The notes below the pieces were generated by a model that had not been told where the DNA came from, did no database searches, and worked only from the letters and a program-made list of their open reading frames with translations. This document shows, piece by piece, positions 49,002 through 59,475 of a DNA stretch of 64,000 bases. Location of the stretch: assembly GCA_026724425.1 (NCBI GenBank), contig JAIUCV010000003.1, positions 54,081,088-54,145,087 of the forward strand, written 5' to 3'. How positions within the stretch are numbered: the stretch's first letter is position 1; every line of letters begins with the position of its first letter. This stretch comes from Erythrophleum ivorense. Taxonomy: Eukaryota > Streptophyta > Magnoliopsida > Fabales > Fabaceae. The position numbers were made by a program, and so were the translations under genes.

Positions 49002-51940
49002 TGTAATATCTGGTTCTCTGAAAACGAAAGAAGATGTGACAAATGTAACGTATAATTTCTCTGTTAACGAATGAAACTCACTGGATACAAAAGGAAGTCC
49101 CCTGAAATGATGTAGTTAAGATCTTAAAAAATTTGACAAGCATTCTATACTCCTAAAAATGAGAATCCTAGGCTCAAACGGAAAGAAAAACGGAGCTAGA
49201 ATGAAGAAACAATTTCTTACGAAAAGCTTACGAAAGTAATGGCATTTTCGTAATTTTGAGTAAATTTTAGAATTCACATAGGAGGGATTTTTAAATAAAA
49301 TTTTTAAGTTCCCCAGAGTTCTCAAAGGCCCTAAAAACCATGGAAAGCCCCGAGACAGTTAAATCCCCTCCGGTGGACATTTTCCAACGTTGGTTGGCCC
49401 TATCTTTGACCGGTTCGTTCGATAAGGTTTTAGCTTCAAATTGAGTGATTCCAAAGGCATTTTATTAAATTAGGAACCTAAATTTTATAATGAAAAAGAT
49501 GATTCTACAAAAGGAACTAAAACGAAGCCGAAACGAAATTGCCATTATGGAAGGATAAAATGGAAATTTTTGAAAAAGTGTGTTTCTAGAAGCTCCCACA
49601 CACTTCCCCTTTCTTCTCCCACCTTCTTAAGCATGAAATTTCCAGCCAAAATATAGAATATGATCTGCTCTCTTAGGCTCACAAGAAGGGGAAGAAAAGG
49701 AGGAGAGAAATCAAGAAAAAGGTATAGATTCTTGGTAGTTTTCTATGCTTTCTTCCATCCAAACCTCCTCTCCTCCATTCTTCTTTGTTTTCTATAATTA
49801 AAATGAATTTTAAAAATCTGTTTTAAGGGAGAAATTGAGAGAAAAAATCGGATTTGAAGAGAGGAGCTCAAAGAACACAAGATTCAAGTGAGAAAAAGCA
49901 AGAAAATAAGGTAATTTCTCTTCCTATAGTTGCCATCTTTGGTTCCCTTCTCCACCAATTTGCCCCACTTGAGAAAACCCTAGGAGGAGATGATTTTTAG
50001 GTAGAAACAAGCATGAATCTAAGGAAAAAGAGTGTTTAGATTATGAATATGCAAAGGGAATTATCAAAAAACTATTAGATTTCAAGATACAAATTCTAGG
50101 GTTTTGTGTGCACCTTATAAAATCTGACCTCATGTGATGATTCCTAGGTTTAATTAAGAGTTTAAATGAGTTCCTAAAATCTATAAGATGCTCCCCATAA
50201 GCTTCCTCCTTCAAGAAAACAAGGCACACTCCAAGGAACCCTAAACCATGCATAGTCTTAGCCAAATCATGTTCTTATAGCTAGGGAGAGTTTTAAATTT
50301 TTCTAAGGCCATTCTTGAGTCATATTTGATGAATGAAAATGAAGGGAGGCCTTGGAAAAAATTTAGAACTCATAGAAAGTGATTTGGTGCCTTAGGTTCC
50401 ATATTATGACCTAAATAAGCAACATGATGTTAGACTTCTTGTTTTCATTGTGTAATGACTCCAAGAGGCTTAAAAGGAGTCAATAATCATATTTGAATAG
50501 AAAGAATGGAGCCTAGAAATTATTTGAGGGGTGTTGCTTCATTAGGTGCATTTATGGACCATAATAGAGCTTATAGAGCAATCTAGCATCTAAGCAAATT
50601 GTATGGCCTTAGAGATTGATAACTATATGCCTAGTTTTTATCTTTTTGGAACCATAATGATGCTTCATGATATATATGATGTTGTAAATGGTCTATGACT
50701 CTTGAGACATGTGTAAATATGACATTATATGATGTTTAAATGTATGGATATGATGTATGAGCTCTAGCATATATTTTGAGTATGTAATTGCCAAGTATGT
50801 AATTTGGAAGTTTGATGTAAATGTAAATAAGTGTGGGTTAAATGGCCAAAATGAGATGCATGAGGTTTGGGACCATTTGGGCAGCTCACACAAGTCTCAA
50901 ATATGCTTTTAGACTTGCCCACAAGGTGCCACAACCAAGAGAAAGCCATTTGGCAATTTTGGTACCTCATATGAAGTCAAAATTGACCATAATAGGACCC
51001 CTTGTCTTTTTTTGGCCAAATGAGTTAGTTTTGATCAGAGATTTAGCATGAAATTAGATGTCATTAAGAGTTTTTTAGCAAGCTAAAGATCATAATTTTT
51101 GGAGGTCTACAAAATATTTGATAATTTTTCAAAGTTGGCAATTTTTATGGTTTTGGTCTACTACACTATTCCTTTGGTCCGAAATTACATTTTCTCACAT
51201 GAGGCTCAAATGATGTCCAATTGCCATGAAATTTTATACAAAAAAAACTAAATAATCATAGTGACTCGTGCCAACTGGAAGCACCTCATTTGGAGTTCGA
51301 GAGAGAGAGATATGAATTTTTAAAATTTCTGGTTAGTATCAGTAATTTTGCCCGACCAGAGGTATTGGTCTATTAAATTATAAGGTTTGGGCTTGATGAA
51401 CTAGTTTGGAGATATTTTTTCTTTCTAACTAACATCCACAGCTTTCTAGATTGGTATCATTTGCATGGTTTGAATTTTTTTGGAATTAATTGGACATTTT
51501 CAAAATTTTCTGCAGAATTCTGTGACAGTTCCCAAATGTAGTCTGACCTCCAGACAATTTTGGATATCAAACTTCCTCTTTAATGGATTTTATGATCTGG
51601 GCGGATTTTTAGTGTGAAGTAGACATCCATAACTTCCCAAAATGGCCAAGATTACATGATTTTGATTTTTCTAGAATTAATTATGATTTTTAAAATTAAA
51701 TATCTACATTTTATGCTCCATTTCGGTTTCCATGAATTGTGAGCATGGTTTTGTGATGCAAAGGAGTTGTATTGATGTAATTAAATATGGAAAAGTATAG
51801 TATTTGCTCATACGGCCCACATGACATCAAATAAAATTTTTATTTGTAGCGCAACACAAGTTAATCCATTATTTAGATCCCATTTTCTTACAACTCCTAA
51901 GCAATGCATGTTATGGAGCATGTTAATTGATGAGGAAGGA
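49002..51940 (+). repeat. TGTAA-type LTR, opposite orientation, copy 2
   Basis: Counterpart of 19094-22054, with a 24-bp deletion near 51690 that removes AATCTGAAAGAGAGCC and adjacent bases. It is followed by the split 93-bp fragment (51941-51966 and 61969-62035) that carries the Tekay-like insertion. Confidence 0.65.
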
Positions 51941-51961
51941 AGATTGACAACCATATGCCTA

Positions 51962-51966
51962 GTTTT
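51962..51966. repeat. Target-site duplication of Tekay-like element, left (GTTTT)
   Basis: GTTTT before the element, repeated at 61964-61968 after it. The empty site in copy 1 has a single GTTTT (22076-22080), which proves the insertion and its ends. Confidence 0.97.
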
Positions 51967-54452
51967 TGTCACATCCCAAATTTTAAGTACACATGCGCGG
52001 AAGCAGAATTATAGAGAAACTACTTATAGCATTAATTTGAATCATATGAAACATGCAAGCTTTTCTTTGAAGGGCATTTGTAGAAATTTCGGCAGAGTCT
52101 CCTCTATAACGTAGACCTCCCGAAATTTCTACAAACGCTCAGCCAGTACAATAAATCCCAACAGGGGTACAATCAGACCAAAAGAAAACATCTGGGGTGT
52201 GGGGATGCCCTAACTACGATTCAGTGGAGCAAATTTACAAGGTTTTACAAAGTTTCAAAACAAAATGCAGATACAATCAAAATGCACCCACAGAAGCTCC
52301 GCAAGCTCGTCAAAGGACTTCTCAAAGGGTCGACCACTAGAAGGCGGCCGGGGGCAGATTCGAGTCTCTACTGCTCTCTGAAAAATATATATATAAAAAA
52401 ATGAGTCGAATACTCAGTGAATAAGTACACCGACCCTTTTGAAAATAATCATAGATCAAATAGGTTTACATATATATATATCCAGATACAGACCATATGA
52501 AACAGATTTTTAAACAAACTCTTTTCTCAAAATACACCGAACGCATCTAAACAGAACCAATTGGAACACAGACGCAGAGCACATAGCTCGCGGGGAAAAT
52601 CACTACAGACGCAAAGCTTTCAGCTTGCGAAAATACAATAACTCCGCGTGTGGTGGCCTGCACATGGGGCTAGCACCACCCCTGCTAGCTGAGGTTCAGA
52701 TCATGGTGCACCAGGGCTAACATCTACTGCTGTTAGCTATAGGGTTCTAAGCAAATAACTCCATAAAATTACCAAATAGCGTTTCAGACAAAGCATGTTC
52801 AGATCAGTTTCACAGTAGGATTTCCAATTAACTCAATATCCGTAAACTTGCAAAATTCCCGATTGAAATCAAATTTTGGTAAATATGCTTATGAATACAT
52901 TTTTGAAATATACATTCCCATAAATAGAGAATCAAATTCTTAAAACACTGCAAGGAAACTTAAGAACAGAAATAAGGATTTCCTGAATCTTTGGCCCGCG
53001 TTACTTACTCACCTTTCGAGATACCACAAAAGTCCCTGACCCGTTCCTCGGCTATATCTCAGTCTCAGAATCTCCTACAATACCCGTTCACCAGAATTTA
53101 GACAATGAATTACTCCAATTAATTTCATAAAGGACTTGGACTTATTTCGACTAGTACAGTACATTCCATATTCCTATTTTTATGCTTTCTTTTTCTTGGT
53201 TCAACTTTGGAGTTACCCTAATTCAAAAACTAAAAGGAAGCTATACCATTTTAATCGGAACATTTATTATGCATACATATAATTTAATAATTAAGAAGAA
53301 GTATAACAATCAATTTTTTTTGAGGAAGGTATATGCAGAAATTGAAGGAATTTAGTATATAGAAAAATTGGTATATAATTTAGCATGAGGAAAATCAAAT
53401 TCAAACCAATTAAAGTCACTTTTTTTTTTGCATCACTTTTTCTCCTGTGCAGGACCTCCCTTTGCTGGCCAGTACAAAACGTGTTACAGTCTTAAGGTAC
53501 AGGGGAGAGGAGCGCCAGAATTTGGAATCAAAGAAGCAACACATGCAACCAAAATTTTTCCCAAACCTAATGGGCCCTAAATGGCGTTACTTCAAGCCAT
53601 ACACATAGCCACTAACTCAGCTCAAATGAGGAGCAACCAAGGAACAAGAATCAAACCAGAAAAATGAAGTGGAGGTGGTATGAGGGAGATGAGACGCTGT
53701 TCAGCAACACCAAGGGAGATGAGGCACTGAAAAAGGGTCCAGCAGGAGTATTACACACAACAGAACCAGCGCTGGAATTTGGCAACTCAGGGAGCAACTT
53801 GCAGTTAAATTTTCGGACCAAAACAGCGCTGAACCATGTGTCTACTGGAGGCACTGAACAGAGAAGGAGGTGATGGAAATTTCTGGCGTGGCTTCTACCC
53901 AAAACAGTAGCAAAACCTCACCCAAAACAGCAGCAAAACTCAACCAGATTCAAGAAGGAACTGCAGCTGGAACTCGAACAGATTAACGCTGAAACAGAGC
54001 AACCAGAAACGCTGAACAGAGGAGTAGATGAGCTGCAAATTTAATCCATACCAATTCGTTCAGCAAGGAGGAGATGCGACTGGAATGGAGCACTCACCAG
54101 GAGAGTTTTCACAGCGTGCAGAAGGAAGAAACCAGCGTCCAGTAGTTCGCATGAGTAGAGATGGTAGCATCCAGCGAAAACAGGGGATGAAGAGATGATT
54201 TCAGGCGGTTCTGTAATTGCTGCGCTGGAGGATATGAGCTGCAGAAGTTAGAGGAGGAAATGACCAAAACAAACCAGCTGAAGTGATTAAAATGGAGGGT
54301 AAATATGTAAGTTGCAGAAAGATAAAACTCCATACGTGGCAGCTGCTGAATTAACATGGAAAAGTCAACTTCATGCATCACGTAGCTTCCTTTTTCTGCA
54401 TGCAGCACGTCATTTTTTTCTTCCCTTCCTGCATTCACGTCGGGGTCTCACA
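51967..54452 (-). repeat. 3' LTR of the Tekay-like element (2486 bp)
   Basis: Minus strand reads TGTGAGACCCCG to GGGATGTGACA, that is TG to CA ends. By eye it differs from the other LTR at about 27 bases plus a 2-bp TA-run indel, roughly 1.1%; about 24 of the 27 are transitions. Small frames inside it (for example 54109-54438) are non-coding. Confidence 0.96.
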
Positions 54453-54466
54453 ATCTCTCCCCCTAA
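54453..54466 (-). other. Polypurine tract
   Basis: The minus strand reads TTAGGGGGAGAGAT directly before the 3' LTR, the expected plus-strand primer site for reverse transcription. Confidence 0.85.
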
Positions 54467-54510
54467 AAAAATTCGGTCCCCAAATTTACATATACATATA
54501 CATACTAACC

Positions 54511-54909
54511 TTAGTTCTCAAATAAATAGGGGCATTTTGCACGCATTTCGCTTTCCATTTCCCATGTAGCTTCCTCTGGTGTATGGTGACGCCACAGAAC
54601 TTTCACTGACATAATTTCTTTAGAACGTAGCTTCTTCATTTGTCTATCCAGAATTGCAACAGGAACTTCTTCATAAGCTAAATCTTCACCTAAAGAAACA
54701 TCTTGGTTCTGTAACACATGAGAAGGATCAGGTAGATATTTCCTTAATATTGAAACATGAAATACTGGGTGAATACTAGATAAATCCGGTGGCAATGCTA
54801 ACCGATAAGCTACAGCCCCAACTCGCTCTAAGATCTCAAATGGTCCCACATACCTCGGGGTCAACTTTCCCTTTTTCCCAAATCTCATTACACCTTTCAT
54901 AGGTGACAC
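54511..54909 (-). pseudogene. Integrase C-terminal tail with chromodomain-like end, out of frame with pol
   Basis: This 132-aa open stretch continues the pol protein in a different frame: it starts in the integrase tail (GPFEILERVGAVAYRLALP, then HPVFHVSILRKYLPDP) and ends with a chromodomain-like region (VKVLWRHHTPEEATWEME). It overlaps the end of the long pol frame by 13 nt. The two would join without one base lost near 54911. Chromodomains of this family bind modified histones and steer insertion to heterochromatin. With the frameshift, the main pol product would lack this part. Confidence 0.9.
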
Positions 54910-57900
54910 CCTAGAAACACATAATCTCCACTCATAAATTCCAAATCACGGCGTCGATGGTCCACATACGCCTTTTGCCTGCTCTGAGCTGCTACCAACC
55001 TCTCCTTGATTACTTTCACTTTTTCTAAGGCATCTTGCACCAACTCAGGCCCTAAGGATTTAACTTCTCCAGTTTCAAACCATCCTATAGGAGATCTGCA
55101 TCGTCTCCCATATAATGCCTCGAATGGTGCCATCTGTATGCTAGCTTGATAACTATTATTATAAGCAAATTCTACCAATGATAAATAATTATCCCAGCTA
55201 CCACCAAAATCCATAACACACAATCTTAGCATATCTTCTATTATTTGTACAGTCCTCTCAGATTGCCCATCAGTTTGAGGATGGAAGGCAGTGCTAAGAT
55301 CTAATCGGGTGCCCATAGCCTCTTGAAAGGCTCTCCAGAACTTAGAAGTAAATTGGGGTCCTCGATCAGAAATTATAGACACTGGTATACCATGAAGCTT
55401 CACTATCTCATTCAGGTAAAGCTGTGCATATTTTGCCACATTATAGGTTGTCTTCACAGGGAGAAAATGAGCTGTCTTAGTGAGTCTGTCCACAATCACC
55501 CAAATGGAATCATAACTCCTTACTGTTCGAGGTAATCCTGTTACAAAATCCATAATGATTCTTTCCCACTTCCACTCGGGTATTTCGAGCCGTTGATGTA
55601 GCCCTGCAGGTTTCTGATGTTCTGCCTTAACTTGCTGACATGCCAAACAATGGGAAACAAAATTTGCTATGTCTCTCTTCATACCTTCCCACCAGTATAC
55701 TTGCTTTAAATCTTGGTACATCTTGGTAGAACCGGGATGGATCGTATACCGAGAACAATGAGCTTCTTCCATAAGTTCCCTCTTCAATTCATCCACATTT
55801 GGCACACACAATCGAGTACCGAACCATAAAACACCATTCGAATCTAAAAGGAACTCATCCTTCCTTCCATCTTTGACGTCATCCACCAATTTCCTTATTT
55901 GTGCATCTCTGGCTTGGGCACTTTTCAACCTCTCAAACAAGGATGAATGAAGCTGCACATGAGCCAACAACATTCCTGGCTCTCTAATCTCCAATTGGAT
56001 TCCTGAACGCTCAATCTTATGCAGATCTAAAATTAGTGGTCTCCGTATCTCCGCAATATGGCTCAAGCTCCCCATAGATTTCCTGCTCAGAGCATCTGCG
56101 ACTACATTCGCCTTACCTGGATGGTATAAAATGGTACAATCATAATCCTTGAGTAGTTCCATCCACCTTCTTTGCCTCAGATTCAGATCCCGCTGTTGGA
56201 AAATGTATTTAAGGCTTTTGTGATCTGTATAAATCTCACATGTCTCCCCATACAAATAGTGTCTCCAGATTTTAAGGGCGAAAACCACTGCCGCCATTTC
56301 TAAGTCATGGGTTGGGTAATTTTGTTCATGCTTCTTAAGTTGTCTAGAGGCATAAGCAATCACATGACCATGTTGCATCAATACACATCCCAGACCAATC
56401 CTAGAAGCATCACAATACACCACATAACCTCCCGATCCTGAGGGTAATGCCAAAACTGGTGCAGAAGTCAGACAATCCTTCAATTTCTGAAACCTTTCTT
56501 CACACAGCTCAGACCACTGAAATTTTACATTTTTCTGGGTTAGTTTTGTCAGTGGGGCAGCTATCTTAGAAAAATCTTTAACAAACCGACGATAATAGCC
56601 TGCCAAGCCCAAGAAACTGCGAATCTCGGTAACGGTAGTAGGCCTCGGCCATTTTTGAACCGCTTCCACTTTACTAGGATCAACTTTCACCCCCTCTCTT
56701 GAGATTACATGGCCCAAAAAGGCAATCCTCTCTAGCCAAAACTGGCATTTAGAAAGTTTAGCATACAGTTGATGTTCCCGTAACACCTGTAATGCCATTC
56801 TCAGATGTTGTTCATGTTCTTCATGGCCCTTAGAATAAATCAAAATGTCATCAATGAACACGATCACAAATCGATCCAGGAATGGCTTAAACACTCGATT
56901 CATCAGGTCCATGAATGCAGCTGGGGCATTGGTTAACCCAAATGGCATCACTAAAAATTCATAGTGACCATACCGGGTTCTAAAAGTAGTTTTTGAGATA
57001 TCTTCCCTCCTGATTCGCAGCTGATGATAACCGGATCTTAAATCAATCTTGGAGAAGTATTGAGCCCCCTGTAATTGGTCAAATAGATCATCTATACGAG
57101 GCAAAGGGTACTTATTCTTCACTGTCACTTTATTCAGTTGTCGGTAATCCACACATAAGCGAAGAGAACCATCCTTCTTCTTAACAAAAAGGACTGGTGC
57201 GCCCCAAGGAGACGTACTAGGGCGAATAAAACCCTTGTCCAACAGGTCCTGCAATTGATTCTTTAGTTCACTAAGCTCTAGAGATGCCATTCGATAGGGA
57301 GGAATGGATATAGGCTGAGTGCCTGATAACACATCAATACAAAATTCAATGTCCCTATCAGGAGGCAATCCTGGTAATTCCTCAGGAAAAATATCAGGAA
57401 ATTCTTTTACCACAGGGACCTGTTCCAATACTGGGACTTGTACTTCCAGATCCTGAACCATCGCTAAATATCCTTGATACCCCTTCTTTAAAAGCCTCTG
57501 AGCTTCTATCGCAGAGATTAAATTGTTTGGTGCCTCACTTCGGTCACCTTGAATGACAAAGGATGATTTTTCAGGAAAATTACATCTCACTTGCTTAAGA
57601 TGACAATCCACCACTGCATAGCAGGACGCTAACCAATCCATCCCAAGTATTACGTCGAACTCCGTTATCGAAAGCACTATCAAATCAACCAACGTCTCAC
57701 AATCAGCCAGTGCAATCATACATGCCTTATACACCCGATCTACCTCTACAGATTCCCCCACTGGGGTTGCCACAAGCAACGGGCACTCTAACTTTTCAGA
57801 ATCCTTACCAATCTTCTTTGCAAAAGAAGGAGATATATAGGAATGTGTAGAACCAGGATCAAATAAGGAGTAAGCAGCATGTGAACAAACCGTAAGTGTA

Positions 57901-58259
57901 CCTGTCACCATGGCATTTGATGCTTGTGCGTCTTGTCGATTTAGGGCAAAAACTCGAGCCTGACCTCGTCCTGCAGTCGCCTGTCCTCTGCCCACTACGG
58001 TCCTACTGCTACTACCTCGACCACTCTGAACCGTAGCTACACCAGTAGATGGAGTCCCCGTTGAAAATTGTCTGGCAGGTCGAACTGATGCCTGACTCGA
58101 CTCAGGGTAGCGCTGAGGACAGTCTCTCACCAAATGTCCCATCTGCCCACAACGAAAACATGCTCCCGTCTCTCTGTAGCAAGTGCCTGAGTGTACCTTT
58201 CCACAAATAGAACAGGGACCTCTGGACTGACGGGATGGAGCAGTAACTGGGGTAGACAT
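54897..58259 (-). CDS. Ty3/gypsy pol: zinc knuckles, protease, reverse transcriptase, RNase H, integrase (1120 aa open)
   Basis: Open from the internal Met at 58259. Domains by residue: paired cysteine motifs at 16-27 (CSICGKVHSGTC) and 34-47 (C34, C37, H42, C47), which bind RNA; retropepsin-type aspartic protease with D134 in FDPGST and an ILGMDWL motif at 204-210; reverse transcriptase about 330-510 with FIDD at 468-471; RNase H about 600-720 with YCDAS, DLEMAA, YTDHKSLKY and ADALSRK; integrase from about 790 with the H-H-C-C zinc site (HCSRYTIH, then CLAC) and core D, D, E in MDFVTGLP, SDRGPQF and QSERTVQ. It is in the same frame as gag, 29 codons after gag's TAG, so it originally formed one polyprotein. 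A 1-nt loss near 54911 ends the frame early in the integrase tail. Confidence 0.95.
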   Translation of the reverse strand: MSTPVTAPSRQSRGPCSICGKVHSGTCYRETGACFRCGQMGHLVRDCPQRYPESSQASVRPARQFSTGTPSTGVATVQSGRGSSSRTVVGRGQATAGRGQARVFALNRQDAQASNAMVTGTLTVCSHAAYSLFDPGSTHSYISPSFAKKIGKDSEKLECPLLVATPVGESVEVDRVYKACMIALADCETLVDLIVLSITEFDVILGMDWLASCYAVVDCHLKQVRCNFPEKSSFVIQGDRSEAPNNLISAIEAQRLLKKGYQGYLAMVQDLEVQVPVLEQVPVVKEFPDIFPEELPGLPPDRDIEFCIDVLSGTQPISIPPYRMASLELSELKNQLQDLLDKGFIRPSTSPWGAPVLFVKKKDGSLRLCVDYRQLNKVTVKNKYPLPRIDDLFDQLQGAQYFSKIDLRSGYHQLRIRREDISKTTFRTRYGHYEFLVMPFGLTNAPAAFMDLMNRVFKPFLDRFVIVFIDDILIYSKGHEEHEQHLRMALQVLREHQLYAKLSKCQFWLERIAFLGHVISREGVKVDPSKVEAVQKWPRPTTVTEIRSFLGLAGYYRRFVKDFSKIAAPLTKLTQKNVKFQWSELCEERFQKLKDCLTSAPVLALPSGSGGYVVYCDASRIGLGCVLMQHGHVIAYASRQLKKHEQNYPTHDLEMAAVVFALKIWRHYLYGETCEIYTDHKSLKYIFQQRDLNLRQRRWMELLKDYDCTILYHPGKANVVADALSRKSMGSLSHIAEIRRPLILDLHKIERSGIQLEIREPGMLLAHVQLHSSLFERLKSAQARDAQIRKLVDDVKDGRKDEFLLDSNGVLWFGTRLCVPNVDELKRELMEEAHCSRYTIHPGSTKMYQDLKQVYWWEGMKRDIANFVSHCLACQQVKAEHQKPAGLHQRLEIPEWKWERIIMDFVTGLPRTVRSYDSIWVIVDRLTKTAHFLPVKTTYNVAKYAQLYLNEIVKLHGIPVSIISDRGPQFTSKFWRAFQEAMGTRLDLSTAFHPQTDGQSERTVQIIEDMLRLCVMDFGGSWDNYLSLVEFAYNNSYQASIQMAPFEALYGRRCRSPIGWFETGEVKSLGPELVQDALEKVKVIKERLVAAQSRQKAYVDHRRRDLEFMSGDYVFLGCHL

Positions 58260-58349
58260 CGTGCTAACCCCTCGGAAAGATGCTCTGGACTGGTCAGTAC
58301 CGGTGGAAAATGAGGTCGCAGGCCCCGTAAAAGCTGGAGTGAATCTCTA
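58260..58349 (-). other. In-frame TAG and 29-codon gag-pol linker
   Basis: After the gag Tyr codon comes TAG, then 29 open codons lead without frame change to the Met at 58259. A CAG-to-TAG change (methylated CHG context) would explain it. The bases after the stop (AGATTC) do not match the known CARYYA readthrough context. Confidence 0.85.
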
Positions 58350-59258
58350 ATAACTCTGAGGCCTGGGACCATAAGAAGGTCCAGCTACAAAGGAACTACC
58401 TCCCTGTCTCCCATCACCATCCCGCTTCCTTTTTCTCTGAGCAGTGTCCTCCTCCCTATCTCTCATCTTTATCATGCGTACACAATCCACCGCAGCTGAG
58501 TATGAAGGAAAGAGATTCATCTGTGGAGCAATCACTCTATACAACATGCGAGGTAGCCCATTCACAAACCGCTTGATCCTATCCCTCTCAGTAGGGACCA
58601 GGTGTGGGGCATAGCGAGACAACTGGGTGAACCGGATGTCATAATCAGAAACGCTCATGCCTGGAATTAACTTAAGACCTTCAAATTCTCTGGCCCGAGC
58701 ATCCCGGACACTCTGTGGTAAGAAGCGGTCCATAAAGAGTCCCTTAAACTCTTCCCATAACATCGGAGGAGCTCCAATCGGCCTTTCCCCCAGTAAAGTT
58801 TGATACCACACATAAGCCGCATCTTGTAACTGAAACCCGACAAACTCAGCGGATTTTGCACTTGAGTAACTCAGAGCTCGGCATATCTTCTCAATGCCAT
58901 CAATGAACAACTGGGGATCCTCCTGACTTTCTGTTCCAGAATAAGTGGGAGGCTTCAATTTTAAGAACTGGGAGAGGGTTACTGGGACCTCTCTCTCCTC
59001 CCTCATCACCCGAGGCCCGGCCGGTCCTGGCTGAACGGGTGGTGCAAGTTCCTCCACAGGCTGTGGAGGCTCTGCCCTATCCGCAGGTGAGGCCTGTCTA
59101 GGGGGCCGAATGGTTCCTCGACCCCTACCCCGACCTCGACCACGGCCTCTGACAGGTGGAGTAGTTTGTTGGGCTGAGGCACTTGCAGAAGCCTCATCTA
59201 CAGCCTCATCCACGGCTGCTAATCTGTTAACCGAACGAACTTTGGGAGGCATCTCCAC
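58347..59258 (-). CDS. Ty3/gypsy gag (303 aa, ends at in-frame TAG)
   Basis: The first Met is at 59258; Met3 (MPPKVRS) is an equally good start. Residues about 38-55 are a GR-rich basic run followed by a proline-rich part; the retrotransposon gag domain lies about 95-240 (LQDAAYVWYQTLLGER, FMDRFLP, YDIRFTQLSRYAP, FVNGLP). A charged KRKRDGDGR tail follows. Gag forms the particle that packages element RNA. The frame stops at a TAG (58347-58349) before the zinc knuckles, which lie in the same frame downstream. Without readthrough this gag lacks its RNA-binding knuckles. Confidence 0.93.
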   Translation of the reverse strand: MEMPPKVRSVNRLAAVDEAVDEASASASAQQTTPPVRGRGRGRGRGRGTIRPPRQASPADRAEPPQPVEELAPPVQPGPAGPRVMREEREVPVTLSQFLKLKPPTYSGTESQEDPQLFIDGIEKICRALSYSSAKSAEFVGFQLQDAAYVWYQTLLGERPIGAPPMLWEEFKGLFMDRFLPQSVRDARAREFEGLKLIPGMSVSDYDIRFTQLSRYAPHLVPTERDRIKRFVNGLPRMLYRVIAPQMNLFPSYSAAVDCVRMIKMRDREEDTAQRKRKRDGDGRQGGSSFVAGPSYGPRPQSY

Positions 59259-59460
59259 ACACTACAAAAGAATATGAACATAATTCAAATCATTGTCCAG
59301 TTTGGAAGTAACATGTAACAAGACAATAGACTCAAAGGAAGAATTTAGAATACTCTATAAGGTTTTCAATGACATCTCAAGTATAGTTACGCCCGGGTTC
59401 ATAACCATAAGTGAGATTCCACTGAAAACTCTTGCTCCACAGGACCATAGAAAGACCTAA

Positions 59461-59472
59461 GCTCTGATACCA
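59461..59472 (-). other. Primer-binding site, initiator methionine tRNA
   Basis: The minus strand reads TGGTATCAGAGC three bases inside the 5' LTR, the classic complement of the 3' end of plant initiator Met tRNA, which primes minus-strand DNA synthesis. Confidence 0.95.
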
Positions 59473-59475
59473 AAC

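Noticed and set aside
53651..54438. Several 70-110-aa frames inside the Tekay-like LTRs (also near 61175-61949)
   Set aside because: They lie in LTR sequence, on both strands, without domains. Only gag and pol of the element look coding.
55323..55535. 70-aa plus-strand frame and other frames opposite pol and gag
   Set aside because: These are shadows of the strongly coding minus strand.
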